Positions 8,753 to 17,155 of a stretch of DNA of 64,000 nucleotides are shown piece by piece. The stretch is taken from NCBI GenBank assembly GCA_964370005.1, contig CAYJGR010000001.1, forward strand, positions 27,342 through 91,341, read 5' to 3'. Every line of letters starts with the position of its first letter. Within the stretch, counting starts at the first letter, position 1. Both the position numbers and the translations under genes were made by a program. The notes beneath the pieces were generated by a model. That model was not told the origin of the DNA. It did no database searches and saw nothing but the letters and a program-made list of their open reading frames with translations. This DNA is from Heteroruminococcus sp964370005. Lineage in GTDB: Bacteria > Bacillota > Clostridia > Oscillospirales > Ruminococcaceae.

Positions 8753-9226
8753 TTAGGTGGTCTCAAAATATCCCGTAGTGGGGGTTATTTCGACACTTCT
8801 TACTACATTGCCCGCCTTAAATGTTATGTTGCTTATGCCGGCCGGGCTTTCAAATGCGCCTGTTTGGCGGTTAAAGGTTATGCTCAAGGTGTCACCCTCA
8901 CCCAAAGTGTTTGTGCCCGAGGAGGATGTATATGTCACAATTGTGCCGGATTTTATTAGCATCTCTTCTGACTGGGTGCGTCCGTCAGAATACACCCCAC
9001 CGTGAAATCCCACATCATCACCCCATATCACAACCGTCACGACAGGCTCTCCGCTAAGTGTTGCCACCTTACCATGGGATAACAATGAAGCCGTCGAACT
9101 CACCGCACGATTAAGCTCGGTAGTGGTGTTTTGCGACATGGTCGATACAAACACCGTCGACATAGTGGCTATAATCGCAATCACAATTATAACTTCCAGT
9201 AGGGTAAATCCCTTATTGTTTTTCAC
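8753..9226 (-). CDS. Minor prepilin, GspH/FimT-like
   Basis: Starts GTG AAA AAT AAC with GAGGAGGGG upstream. The leader MKNNKGFTLLEVIIVIAII shows the prepilin cleavage Gly, Phe+1 and Glu+5. A 157-residue protein with a C-terminal globular beta domain (VVTVVIWGDD, LSITFNRQTGAFES) is typical of GspH/FimT pseudopilins that form the pilus tip complex. It sits between the PilX-like and PilW-like genes, the usual place for minor pilins. Confidence 0.85.
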   Translation of the reverse strand: MKNNKGFTLLEVIIVIAIIATMSTVFVSTMSQNTTTELNRAVSSTASLLSHGKVATLSGEPVVTVVIWGDDVGFHGGVYSDGRTQSEEMLIKSGTIVTYTSSSGTNTLGEGDTLSITFNRQTGAFESPAGISNITFKAGNVVRSVEITPTTGYFETT

Positions 9227-9247
9227 TTTACCCCTCCTCGCTTTACA

Positions 9248-11344
9248 TCACGATTTTTGCCAATTTTCATATCCTACAATACTCGACATATCCCACAGAT
9301 TTGTGTCGCCACCACCGCTTATTGCAAGGTCATCGCGCACATTTAACAGTTCACTGAGGGGTACGCCGCCATTTGTCGCCGTAAAGGCTCTGCGCACATC
9401 GTCGGGGGCCGAGGAAACATCCGCACCTGCACCGCTGATATATATATCACCACCGGCTATTGCAAACCCTGTAAAATCGCTGCCCACTGTGATATCACCT
9501 GTGGCCACCACAAAACGCACTGTCGAGGGGGTGGTGCTGTCGATTTGGTAATTCCCTGTGATCGCCACAGCCACAACGTTGCCGTTTTCGTCCAAGAAGT
9601 TGCCCGCATTTTCCGCCACCGCACCTGTATCCACTATATAATCATATGGATTTAGGATGCTGCTGTCGGCAGGCGCCATATTTGATAGGGTGCGGGTGAG
9701 GTTGTCATAGACATCGGCCATAGCCTCTACCGCCTGTGCGTCAAGCCCATTTACAGTGCTCTCATCGCCCAATGTGTAGTCATCGTCGGTCGCTTCCTCT
9801 ATATAGTTGCCGCTGGTGTTTACATAGCCCGCAACTTCGGATAGCTGTACATAGTCGTTTAAATATTTGGTTATGTCATCACCCTTCTCGGTGAAATAAT
9901 CCCTGAAATACTGATTTGCATGCTCGATCGTATCAAAGCGCAAGAAGTAGTATACCGCCCTCTGTGTCGTGCCACGCAGGGGGTAAATCATGGGCTGTAC
10001 GCTCGCACCGTAATCGGTCAGCAGATATTTGTCGTTTCCGTCGATTGTCCATATTACATCACCTGTGAGGGTCTGGGTTGGAATGTCATCCCCCTCATTT
10101 AGGATTATGGGGTTGGCCGACACCTTGTCGTCACTGCCACCGCCTTCCAAAAATTCAAGCGGTATGAGGTAGGCCATCTGATTGGGACGCACCGACACCG
10201 ACTCACCCATCATTACACCTGTGTTAGACACCGTAATAAAGCTGTGTCCTGCCAACATCAGTTGCTGTGAAGCCGAAAAATCCAGAGTGGTATTCAGTCC
10301 GTTTACCAAGATGGAGCTGCTCTCTTCGGGGTTTACAATATCGTTGCCAAAGCCGTAATAATTGCCCGCCAGCACCGCCGAGGACTCATCCCCCGCCAGT
10401 GTTAGGTCATCGAGTAAATAAGCACTGCCCAAAAGATCAAAACTTGCATTATTTTGCAGTGTGAGATCACGTGTCCAAATTTGGGCATTGTCGGTCACGC
10501 TCAATGTATGACCAACGCCGTTATCAATATAGCCCGCAGATATGAGCATACCATCTGTGAGGGTGGTATCCCCCGCACCTTGCAGTGACACATTGCCACC
10601 GTAGGCACTACCTGTGATACTCGCCCCGATGTTGTCGGTAAGAATCCCCCCCGCCACAAGGGCGAAGTTGGGCAGTCCCGAGTAGTTAAGCGCCACGCTC
10701 TGATCAACAGGCAGATTAAACTCGGGCACATTAAGGATGATATCGGCCGATACGGTGGTTCCATGACGGGTCTCGGGGTCGATATAGGTCACCGATATAT
10801 TCTCAAATGATATACTGTCGGCACGTGAGGTCATCTCACCATCGCCACTTAGATGTACAGGGTCACTCTCCTCGCCCGATACACCGGCGATGTATATGTC
10901 CTCGGGTGCGACACCCGCCTTTTGCAGCAACAGTGACAGTGCCTGCATGTTGTAGCTGTAAACACCTGTGGCGGTTTGGGTGGTCAAATTTACAGTGGGT
11001 GTGGTGCTCACCCGATAGCCAAGCACACCACTTAAAAATTCGCTGTCAAATATCGTCTCATCTCCGCCATGTTCGAGCGATGCCGAATAGGCGGTGTCAA
11101 CTGCGGCCGTGGCCACCTCATGAAATCCCACCTGCAACGCATCCATAAGCCCGCTGGCGTCATAGAAATTTTGCACGCCATGTTGCTCGCTCGAACGCAC
11201 CAAAACCGAGGTATAGGACATATAAAGTAAGGTCGCACCCAGTGTTGCGACAAAGAGCATGGTCATCATCACAATTACAATAGTTGAGCCGTCGTTTTTT
11301 TTGAGGGCGCTTAGTGAATTTTTTATTTTATTAGATAATCTCAT
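9248..11344 (-). CDS. Very large PilX-like pilus-associated protein
   Basis: At 698 residues it is far longer than a normal minor pilin. The N-terminus (KKNDGSTIVIVMMTMLF) has one hydrophobic helix with a Gly-Ser junction but lacks the GFTLxE consensus, as in PilX-type proteins. Residues ~215-340 are built of short Gly/Asn/Ser/Asp-rich strands (ILTDNIGASITGSAYGGNVS, DNAQIWTRDLTLQNNASFDL, GSAYLLDDLTLAGDES), a pattern typical of right-handed beta-helices. A second similar stretch appears near residue 610 (VATGDITVGSDFTGFAIAGG). The ATG follows AAGAGGG. It could be a surface-exposed tip or adhesive subunit; no ligand can be inferred. Confidence 0.7.
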   Translation of the reverse strand: MRLSNKIKNSLSALKKNDGSTIVIVMMTMLFVATLGATLLYMSYTSVLVRSSEQHGVQNFYDASGLMDALQVGFHEVATAAVDTAYSASLEHGGDETIFDSEFLSGVLGYRVSTTPTVNLTTQTATGVYSYNMQALSLLLQKAGVAPEDIYIAGVSGEESDPVHLSGDGEMTSRADSISFENISVTYIDPETRHGTTVSADIILNVPEFNLPVDQSVALNYSGLPNFALVAGGILTDNIGASITGSAYGGNVSLQGAGDTTLTDGMLISAGYIDNGVGHTLSVTDNAQIWTRDLTLQNNASFDLLGSAYLLDDLTLAGDESSAVLAGNYYGFGNDIVNPEESSSILVNGLNTTLDFSASQQLMLAGHSFITVSNTGVMMGESVSVRPNQMAYLIPLEFLEGGGSDDKVSANPIILNEGDDIPTQTLTGDVIWTIDGNDKYLLTDYGASVQPMIYPLRGTTQRAVYYFLRFDTIEHANQYFRDYFTEKGDDITKYLNDYVQLSEVAGYVNTSGNYIEEATDDDYTLGDESTVNGLDAQAVEAMADVYDNLTRTLSNMAPADSSILNPYDYIVDTGAVAENAGNFLDENGNVVAVAITGNYQIDSTTPSTVRFVVATGDITVGSDFTGFAIAGGDIYISGAGADVSSAPDDVRRAFTATNGGVPLSELLNVRDDLAISGGGDTNLWDMSSIVGYENWQKS

Positions 11345-11379
11345 TTCTTAACCCTCTTTCTTGGGGGTGGGCGGTAAAA

Positions 11380-11614
11380 CACTCCACAGGGCTAACCCGT
11401 CCTGTGATTGCACAGAGCCAACCCGCATGTGATTNNNNNNNNNNNNNNNNNNNNNNNNNNNNNNNNNNNNNNNNNNNNNNNNNNNNNNNNNNNNNNNNNN
11501 NNNNNNNNNNNNNNNNNNNNNNNNNNNNNNNNNNCACTCCACAGGGCTAACCCGTCCTGTGATTGCACAGAGCCAACCCGCATGTGATTGCACAGAGCCA
11601 ACCCGCATGTGATT
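11380..11614. repeat. Intergenic repeat block with duplicated contig end
   Basis: The 412-base space 11345-11756 contains no gene. A 55-base segment at 11380-11434 is repeated exactly at 11535-11589 on the other side of 100 N. Inside it a 25-bp unit (11565-11589, core CACAGAGCCAACCCGCATG) is repeated in tandem at 11590-11614. Farther on, GGGCTGATGCCCG occurs twice (about 11644 and 11669). The 55-bp duplication is probably an assembly effect; the 25-bp tandem is real in the right-hand contig. Confidence 0.8.
11435..11534. other. Assembly gap, 100 N
   Basis: Exactly 100 N, a nominal scaffold gap in intergenic sequence. Identical 55-bp flanks suggest the two contigs overlap and that little or nothing is missing. 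Confidence 0.95.
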
Positions 11615-11756
11615 TTTTGTTTAGGGGGTGGTGCTGGTGAGTCGGGCTGATGCCCGTGGTTTTGGCGGGCTGATGCCCGTCGAACCCGCACCGCCGCATA
11701 AGCGGAAAAGCACAGTGCGCACTACTGCCTATCTTCTGCATATTATTTTCGCTATG

Positions 11757-12932
11757 TCACTTCCAAATTGTGGTATCAAGGCTATAGGCCTCGCCCGCCG
11801 CATAGTCGCTGTCACCCGCCACAGTGCGACTGAATAGTGTCACATTTACGCTATACATGCGGTCGTCTTCCTGCTTTTGGACAAGCGAATTGCTACTGCT
11901 CACCCCGTCATATACAACGGTATGTTGTAGTAAATCGGAGTAGAGGTTGTGCTGTAAATTGTCAAGTAGAACCACAGAATCTATGGGGCGCACCGTCACT
12001 CTGCCGCCCTGATATGTTTGCTCCAATATCATCAGTGCATTTTGATCATCGGTGCTTATCATCTTGGAGAGCACCACCGTTACGGGCACCCCTGCGTTGT
12101 TGTTTATAACGATATTGTCCCCGCCGTCGTGATACCACGGATAAAACAGTGCAAACAAAGCAAGGTTATCCTCACCTGTGGCGGGTATTGGCGCGCCATC
12201 GGTCGGTGTGATGGGGATGATAGCGGTTGTCCCGTCCCATACATAGACAGGGTCGGTGGGTGCAGCATCGGCCGCCGTCGGATAGGTATACGCATAGGAA
12301 TACTGCAAACTTGCATGTGCGGCACCGCCACTGCTTGTAATGTTCATAGTTATGGTGCGGGTGGCGGGGATAGTGTTACGATCAAACAATGTTGTATCGT
12401 TTATGTCATAGCCGAGGGTGGCGGCCTCCTTTAGGAAGTCGCTCCAAGAAATTTCATCGGGGTCACGCCCCATCAAATTTTCCTGCATCCCCACATAATC
12501 CATGGCCGTATACTGCGCCATGAGGGCATCATTTGCCACAAGGTCGGGGTCAAAACTGAGCACAGCGTTAAAAACCGAGTTGCTTGAAGTCATATTGTCA
12601 AATGCGATGTAATAGGGTGGGGCGGTGGGTACACTCGACAGATCTGTGTAACCTCCACTGCCGTCAGGCTCGACAAATCGTCCTGTCGTGCCATCACCCA
12701 GTGTCGGTACACTTCCTTCTTCCCACCATTGCTCAAAGTCTATTCCAAGGAGTTGTTCATTTATGTTTTCGCCTATTAGGGTGGCATTGCCAATCTCAAA
12801 GCTATCCCCTTGTAGCCGTGACGACGACGCAAACACCCCAAGCAAAGGAAGGACAATCAGCGCCAGTATGGCAATACCAATGACGATTTCAAGGAGCGTA
12901 AAACCCTTGTTGTTCTTTATATATGAAGTCAC
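11757..12932 (-). CDS. Prepilin-like protein, PilV-type
   Basis: The start is GTG at 12932 preceded by AGGAGGGCGCA. The leader IKNNKGFTLLEIVIGIAI has the cleavage Gly, Phe+1 and Glu+5. At 391 residues it is long for a pseudopilin; PilV-class minor pilins are usually 150-200, so a large C-terminal globular domain is present (segments such as TITMNITSSGGAAHAS and VYVWDGTTAIIPI). It lies 30 bases downstream of pilO and begins the minor-pilin half of the locus. Confidence 0.8.
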   Translation of the reverse strand: MTSYIKNNKGFTLLEIVIGIAILALIVLPLLGVFASSSRLQGDSFEIGNATLIGENINEQLLGIDFEQWWEEGSVPTLGDGTTGRFVEPDGSGGYTDLSSVPTAPPYYIAFDNMTSSNSVFNAVLSFDPDLVANDALMAQYTAMDYVGMQENLMGRDPDEISWSDFLKEAATLGYDINDTTLFDRNTIPATRTITMNITSSGGAAHASLQYSYAYTYPTAADAAPTDPVYVWDGTTAIIPITPTDGAPIPATGEDNLALFALFYPWYHDGGDNIVINNNAGVPVTVVLSKMISTDDQNALMILEQTYQGGRVTVRPIDSVVLLDNLQHNLYSDLLQHTVVYDGVSSSNSLVQKQEDDRMYSVNVTLFSRTVAGDSDYAAGEAYSLDTTIWK

Positions 12933-12962
12933 ACTGCGCCCTCCTTTCTTAGAATATTTTCC

Positions 12963-13616
12963 TTAGCCGCCAAACGGATTTGGCACACCAAGTGGCACAT
13001 CGGGTACAGGCACAGGGGTGTACTCGGCCTCTTGATACTGTAGGAACAGTTTAGATATAGAGATAGAGGTCGAAAGCTGTCCCGAGGTCGCATCATACGA
13101 AAGTGTCACCATCTCTACAGCGGTCGGTTCGGTGGTCGAATAGGTGTAGTCCAGCGCATCTTTAAGCTGTTGATATGTCAGCTGACCTGTGGTCTGGGTA
13201 CCTGCACGGTAGGCATACATATCTGTATACAGTTGCTCACCATCCACCGCCACATAACATGGGAACTCCATAAGCAGTGAGGCCGATTCAAAGGCCACCA
13301 TATTAAGTTCATACCCCACAAAGTCCTCAAGCCCCAAAAGCCACAGCAAAAAATCTTCCTCACGTATATAGGCGGGATATCTTGCGACCTCCCCCTGTAT
13401 ATACTGCCAGATACGCTGATTTTCGGCTTGGTAATAGGTCAAATTTCTGTTGTACTCCTCGAGGGTGTCAAGTCGGGGCTGTAGTTGGGCGATTTGCTCG
13501 TGGTTTTGACGCACGGCATCGGCCATGGGGCTGTACACCCCAAAGAACAGTCCAATAAATATAATTACACCGAGCAGTATTATCAAAAGTTGTTGGTTTC
13601 GGGCTGTAATCCTCAC
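12963..13616 (-). CDS. pilO: PilO-like inner-membrane pilus assembly protein
   Basis: 217 residues with one N-terminal membrane helix (LLIILLGVIIFIGLFFGVYS) followed by a coiled-coil-prone stretch and a small alpha/beta domain, the PilO layout. The position directly after a PilM-PilN gene supports the call, since PilM, PilN and PilO form the alignment complex linking the cytoplasmic motor to the pilus. Start is GTG 13616 with AAGGAGG seven bases upstream. Sequence identity to PilO is low by eye, so the name rests on topology and context. Confidence 0.75.
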   Translation of the reverse strand: MRITARNQQLLIILLGVIIFIGLFFGVYSPMADAVRQNHEQIAQLQPRLDTLEEYNRNLTYYQAENQRIWQYIQGEVARYPAYIREEDFLLWLLGLEDFVGYELNMVAFESASLLMEFPCYVAVDGEQLYTDMYAYRAGTQTTGQLTYQQLKDALDYTYSTTEPTAVEMVTLSYDATSGQLSTSISISKLFLQYQEAEYTPVPVPDVPLGVPNPFGG

Positions 13617-13634
13617 AGCGTCTACCTCCTTGTG

Positions 13635-15278
13635 TTATGCAAGCTCATCTTCAAGCTGGGTTATTTCGTCATCTTCAGGCAGTGCCTCCTCGGTCGGTGG
13701 GGTTTCCTCCTCGACCTCGGGCAGATAATAAGAACAGGTTATCGAAAAGGCCACAATCGGTTCTCCCAAGTCATTGACCGACTCGGCAATTGCACTGACC
13801 CGAATTTCATCTATACTGGAGAATGTGCGCAGTTGCGAGAGCACCACAGCCGAGTCCTCCATGCTACCGACTTCAACATTCATAGCCACACCGAAGTCAT
13901 CACAGCTGGCCGAAAGCAGTAGCAAATCGGACGGCATCTTCTGCTCCAGCTCCTCCAAGAACGCCCTGAGTGCAGCGTTATTGTTTATGCCATGGCCTTC
14001 GAGGATTTTTACATTCTCCTCCATGGCGCTGTATTCAACGTAGGTGTTGTAGACCTGTTCGGCGGGGGCAAGCTCGTTTATTCGCGCCCCCATGGCCTCT
14101 ATTTCGGAGCTGGTGGTGTAAAAATTCAGCACCGCAGAGGCCGTAATCGCCACGCCCACCACAATACACAATACACATACAAATATCGGTATCATCATGC
14201 CGGGGGCTCTGCTTTCACTGCTCTTTCGCACACCCTTTTGTTTTGCATCGGCCGGTACAAGCCCTAAAGGCTCTATTGTCGCGCCCACACTCGAGGCAAA
14301 AAACGATATATTTGATCCGCTGGCCACCTTGGCAACGCCCGGCAGACTTTCAAGTCTCACCGCACTAACCCCCATGGCCGAGGATATCGACTGGGTCAGT
14401 CCCGCTATATCCGAGCAATAATCAACCACAATCACACGGTCAATCGATACACCTTGGTAGGTCGATTTGAAAAATTCAGCACTTCTCACAACACCGTTTA
14501 CAACACGGTAGGTCGCCTCATTATACTGCTCGGGTGAGAGATTTTCGCTTATCCAGCGGCGGTCTTGGCAAAAGCTTAGCCCCTTGCTAAACGAGGCATT
14601 CCCCTCCCCCGCTACATTCAAGACGGTCGATATAATATCATCCCCGCCAAACGGCACTGTGCGCTGTAGCAGTTGCGCCCCCTGTCGCACAAACGAGGTG
14701 TAGGTCTGACGTGCACCGATACTCACAAACATGGTGATACCACGGCACGGCACCTTGCTGTAAAGTTGGAACTGGCTGTTTATTATATAATCAAATGCAT
14801 TTACATTCATGCCCAGCTCTTTGGCTAAATCCAAATAACTTTGAAGTAGCAAACGGGGGGCTACTGTTATGAGTACCCTGTTGCCACTTTGGCCCTCTTC
14901 ATTGTTTGCACCCAATATGCTGTGGGATATCTCATAATGAGAAAGGTCAAGCGGGAAGTAGTCGGCCGCATTGGCTCTCACTATCGCTGTGAGTTGTCTA
15001 TCCTTAACAGGTGGTAATACCGCCTCACGACTGATAATCTTAGAAGAACTTAGTACAAACATCACGTTTTTTACCCCCGTGACGCCGTTCTCTCTAAGCT
15101 GTGCCATAAGAGTTTGACCCATAGAGGATATGCTCAGCACTTGACCATCACTCACAGCCGCTGTGGGGGTATCAAAATAAAAGCTACTTTGAATATGGGT
15201 AGCCTTGCCTTTCTTTACCGTGACACACACCTTTGTCAGTTGGTCGCCTATTTCAAGTACTAATATCTTTTTGGCCAT
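13635..15278 (-). CDS. pilM-pilN: PilM-PilN fusion protein
   Basis: 547 residues. Residues 1 to ~345 are PilM-like, with the actin-fold start KILVLEIGDQLTKVCV, FVLSSSKIISREAVLP, ISIGAR-type phosphate loop (FVSIGARQTYTSFV) and the FGGDDI block. A single membrane helix at about 350-372 (MMIPIFVCVLCIVVGVAI) follows, then a PilN-like periplasmic part with a short coiled coil and a small domain (LLLLSASCDDFGVAMNVEV). The tail is acidic, rich in E, P and T. In most bacteria PilM (cytoplasmic, binds the short N-terminus of PilN) and PilN are separate; here the contact is covalent. Start ATG with GAGAGGA upstream; 18 bases separate it from pilO. Confidence 0.85.
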   Translation of the reverse strand: MAKKILVLEIGDQLTKVCVTVKKGKATHIQSSFYFDTPTAAVSDGQVLSISSMGQTLMAQLRENGVTGVKNVMFVLSSSKIISREAVLPPVKDRQLTAIVRANAADYFPLDLSHYEISHSILGANNEEGQSGNRVLITVAPRLLLQSYLDLAKELGMNVNAFDYIINSQFQLYSKVPCRGITMFVSIGARQTYTSFVRQGAQLLQRTVPFGGDDIISTVLNVAGEGNASFSKGLSFCQDRRWISENLSPEQYNEATYRVVNGVVRSAEFFKSTYQGVSIDRVIVVDYCSDIAGLTQSISSAMGVSAVRLESLPGVAKVASGSNISFFASSVGATIEPLGLVPADAKQKGVRKSSESRAPGMMIPIFVCVLCIVVGVAITASAVLNFYTTSSEIEAMGARINELAPAEQVYNTYVEYSAMEENVKILEGHGINNNAALRAFLEELEQKMPSDLLLLSASCDDFGVAMNVEVGSMEDSAVVLSQLRTFSSIDEIRVSAIAESVNDLGEPIVAFSITCSYYLPEVEEETPPTEEALPEDDEITQLEDELA

Positions 15279-15321
15279 CTTTAGTAGTCCTCTCTTTATC
15301 AGTCATAGTCATATAATTATG

Positions 15322-16095
15322 TTAAATCCCAAGTGTCCCAAAATATATAGCAAGAAGTGGGTCGCCCCACAAAAAACTTACAAAAACTCCAAGTGCAAGA
15401 TATGGCCCCAGTGCTAAATCTCGTCCCGCACCGAAAAATCTCATGCGCACAAGATGCACCGCAGACCCCACCACACATCCAAGCCCAAAGGCAAGTAGTG
15501 TGCCTGATAGCCCTAAAAACAGCCCACATCCCGCCATAAGTTTTATATCCCCACCGCCTATTGCCCGACCTCCCGAGAATATAAGCAGTAGGAGCAAAAA
15601 CCCGGCCACGCTCACCCCGCCAAGCAGATGAGACTGCCAATCGGCTAAATTAAGCCCCAGACGCACAACACCCAACACGGCGATAAAAATAGTGGTGGAG
15701 GGGGGAATTTCACGTGTGCGCCAATCTATTATTGACAAAATTAGCAGTGATGATGCTAAAAGACATCCAAGAAGTGTGTCATAAGACAAACCGTGTACAT
15801 ATGCCACCAACACCCAAAGTAGAGCATTGACAGCCTCAATCAAAGGGTATTGCGGTGATATTTTAACACCGCACCCCGAGCACCGCCCACGCAAAAATAT
15901 ATAGCTAAACAGCGGTACAAGTTCCCAAAAACGCAGGCGTTTTTGACAGTTCATGCAGTGTGAGGATTTTATTACCACACCCTCACCCCGCGGTATTCTA
16001 AATATGCAAACATTGCAAAAACTCCCCACCATAAGCCCCATAAGACCCACGGTTATATAAAACGGTAGCATTGCTGTTGGCATGATTATTGGCAT
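15322..16095 (-). CDS. pilD: Prepilin peptidase (type IV leader peptidase, A24)
   Basis: A polytopic 257-residue aspartyl protease that removes prepilin leaders and usually N-methylates the new N-terminus. The family features are all present: GSFCNVCIFRIPRGE, two CxxC pairs (CMNC and CSGC) of the N-terminal cytoplasmic domain, ISPQYPLIEAVNALLW, and the two catalytic aspartates in IIDWRTREIP and GGGDIKLM. It lies between the major pilin and the pilM-N gene. RBS AAAAGG precedes ATG 16095. Confidence 0.95.
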   Translation of the reverse strand: MPIIMPTAMLPFYITVGLMGLMVGSFCNVCIFRIPRGEGVVIKSSHCMNCQKRLRFWELVPLFSYIFLRGRCSGCGVKISPQYPLIEAVNALLWVLVAYVHGLSYDTLLGCLLASSLLILSIIDWRTREIPPSTTIFIAVLGVVRLGLNLADWQSHLLGGVSVAGFLLLLLIFSGGRAIGGGDIKLMAGCGLFLGLSGTLLAFGLGCVVGSAVHLVRMRFFGAGRDLALGPYLALGVFVSFLWGDPLLAIYFGTLGI

Positions 16096-16136
16096 AGTTA
16101 TTTTCCTTTTATTAGAGGATAGAAAAGGGCATTTAA

Positions 16137-16331
16137 GGGCAATTAGAAATTAGGAATTAGTAGTTAGGAATGATGGTATCGCTTTGCGATGGATTTGTAT
16201 TTAAGGGCACCGGAGCGCAATGTTGATGCTTGCACCTTGCTTTTCCGTGTAGGCGGCGGCTTTGCCGTGAGCGTACAATAGCCCGCCCAGAAACACGGGC
16301 AACAGTACGCCCCCACCCAAACCACCCCCAA
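16137..16331 (+). repeat. Intergenic repeat, family R2, copy 1
   Basis: Gene-free sequence between pilA and pilD (16096-16542). It contains AATTAGGAATTAG-type A/T repeats, then CTTGCTTTTCCGTGTAGG, CGGCTTTGCCGTGAGCGTAC, GCCCGCCCAGAAACACGGGC and GTACGCCCCCAC in this order. The same blocks in the same order occur inverted at about 19912-20090. A second AT-rich ATTAGAAAATAGAAATTAG tract follows at 16360-16390. Confidence 0.75.
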
Positions 16332-16475
16332 CCCAAAAAATCAAGGCGCAGGGCATTTAGAGATTAGAAAATAGAAATTAGACATTAGTTAAGGTTAAGG
16401 TCAAGGGCAAAAACCACGCCCTGCGCTGTCCTTTGCTAATCACTAACATCTAATCCCTAACAACTAAATGCCACC

Positions 16476-16518
16476 ACACCCGACCCACCCAAAAATGGGT
16501 GCGTCGGGCGGTGTGTTA
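16476..16518 (-). terminator. Probable terminator after pilA
   Basis: CACCCGACCCACCC and GGGTGCGTCGGGCGGTG form a GC-rich hairpin with an AAAAAT loop, 25 bases past the pilA stop on the minus strand. A clear U-run is missing, so it may act as an mRNA-stabilising 3' end that raises pilA expression over downstream genes. Confidence 0.55.
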
Positions 16519-16542
16519 TGGTTTAGATCAAAATTTTAGAGG

Positions 16543-17076
16543 TTAGGTTGTGGGATAATCCATACCTACGCCGGCTGTACCCCAGTCCACTCCATTTGTG
16601 CCCAAGGAATCAGCTGGCATGGTGATATTGCCACTGCCCATTTCGATGGTGAATTCGAAATCAGCATTGCCACCTGCTGCCGACTCAGCATCAGTACCGG
16701 TGTTAACAGAGGCTGCGGTTCCTGTGGGAGCGTCCCAACCCATAACCTCGGTAACACTTGTCAGAACTGCTGTATAACCGGCACCGGTAGAAATTTCGAG
16801 CGTAGCATTACCATCGGCTGTGGTTCCCCAAGTAAAGGTATACTCATCAGCAGTCGCATCATTATTAGGATCAGCAACAGCGGCTGTGGCTGCTCTAATG
16901 ATGTTGGTGGCTACCTGCAAGTCGTTGGACTGGCGGGAACGCTCCACATACTGTAGGTAACGGGGGGCGAGCACGGCGGCCAGTACTGCGATGATTGCAA
17001 TAACGATAATCAGCTCAACCAGTGTAAAGCCCTTGTTGTTTTTACGTGCTTTGTGTACTTTCTCAAAAAACTTCAT
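16543..17076 (-). CDS. pilA: Major type IV pilin
   Basis: 177 residues with leader MKFFEKVHKARKNNKG followed by FTLVELIIVIAIIAVLAAV: Gly-Phe cleavage site, Glu+5 and a long hydrophobic helix that polymerises into the pilus core. The continuation ending in RYLQYVERSRQSND is typical of pilin alpha-1 helices. The C-terminal head is acidic, Thr/Gly/Ala-rich and has no cysteine pair, so it lacks the classical disulphide D-loop. Among the prepilins in this locus it has the most canonical helix and sits beside pilC, so it is named the major pilin. AAAGGATG lies 11 bases upstream; a hairpin follows the stop. Confidence 0.88.
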   Translation of the reverse strand: MKFFEKVHKARKNNKGFTLVELIIVIAIIAVLAAVLAPRYLQYVERSRQSNDLQVATNIIRAATAAVADPNNDATADEYTFTWGTTADGNATLEISTGAGYTAVLTSVTEVMGWDAPTGTAASVNTGTDAESAAGGNADFEFTIEMGSGNITMPADSLGTNGVDWGTAGVGMDYPTT

Positions 17077-17155
17077 AATAATTACATCCTTTCTGTGTGT
17101 AGGTTTTTATTTTAACCAATTACCCTACATGTGTGGGGCATGGTAAAAATCATTT

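Noticed and set aside
11565..11614. Two tandem 25-bp units considered as a CRISPR start
   Set aside because: The units are directly adjacent without spacers, only two copies exist and no cas genes are nearby.
11331..11741. Overlapping short frames running through the N gap
   Set aside because: They consist of intergenic repeats and N placeholders and have no RBS.
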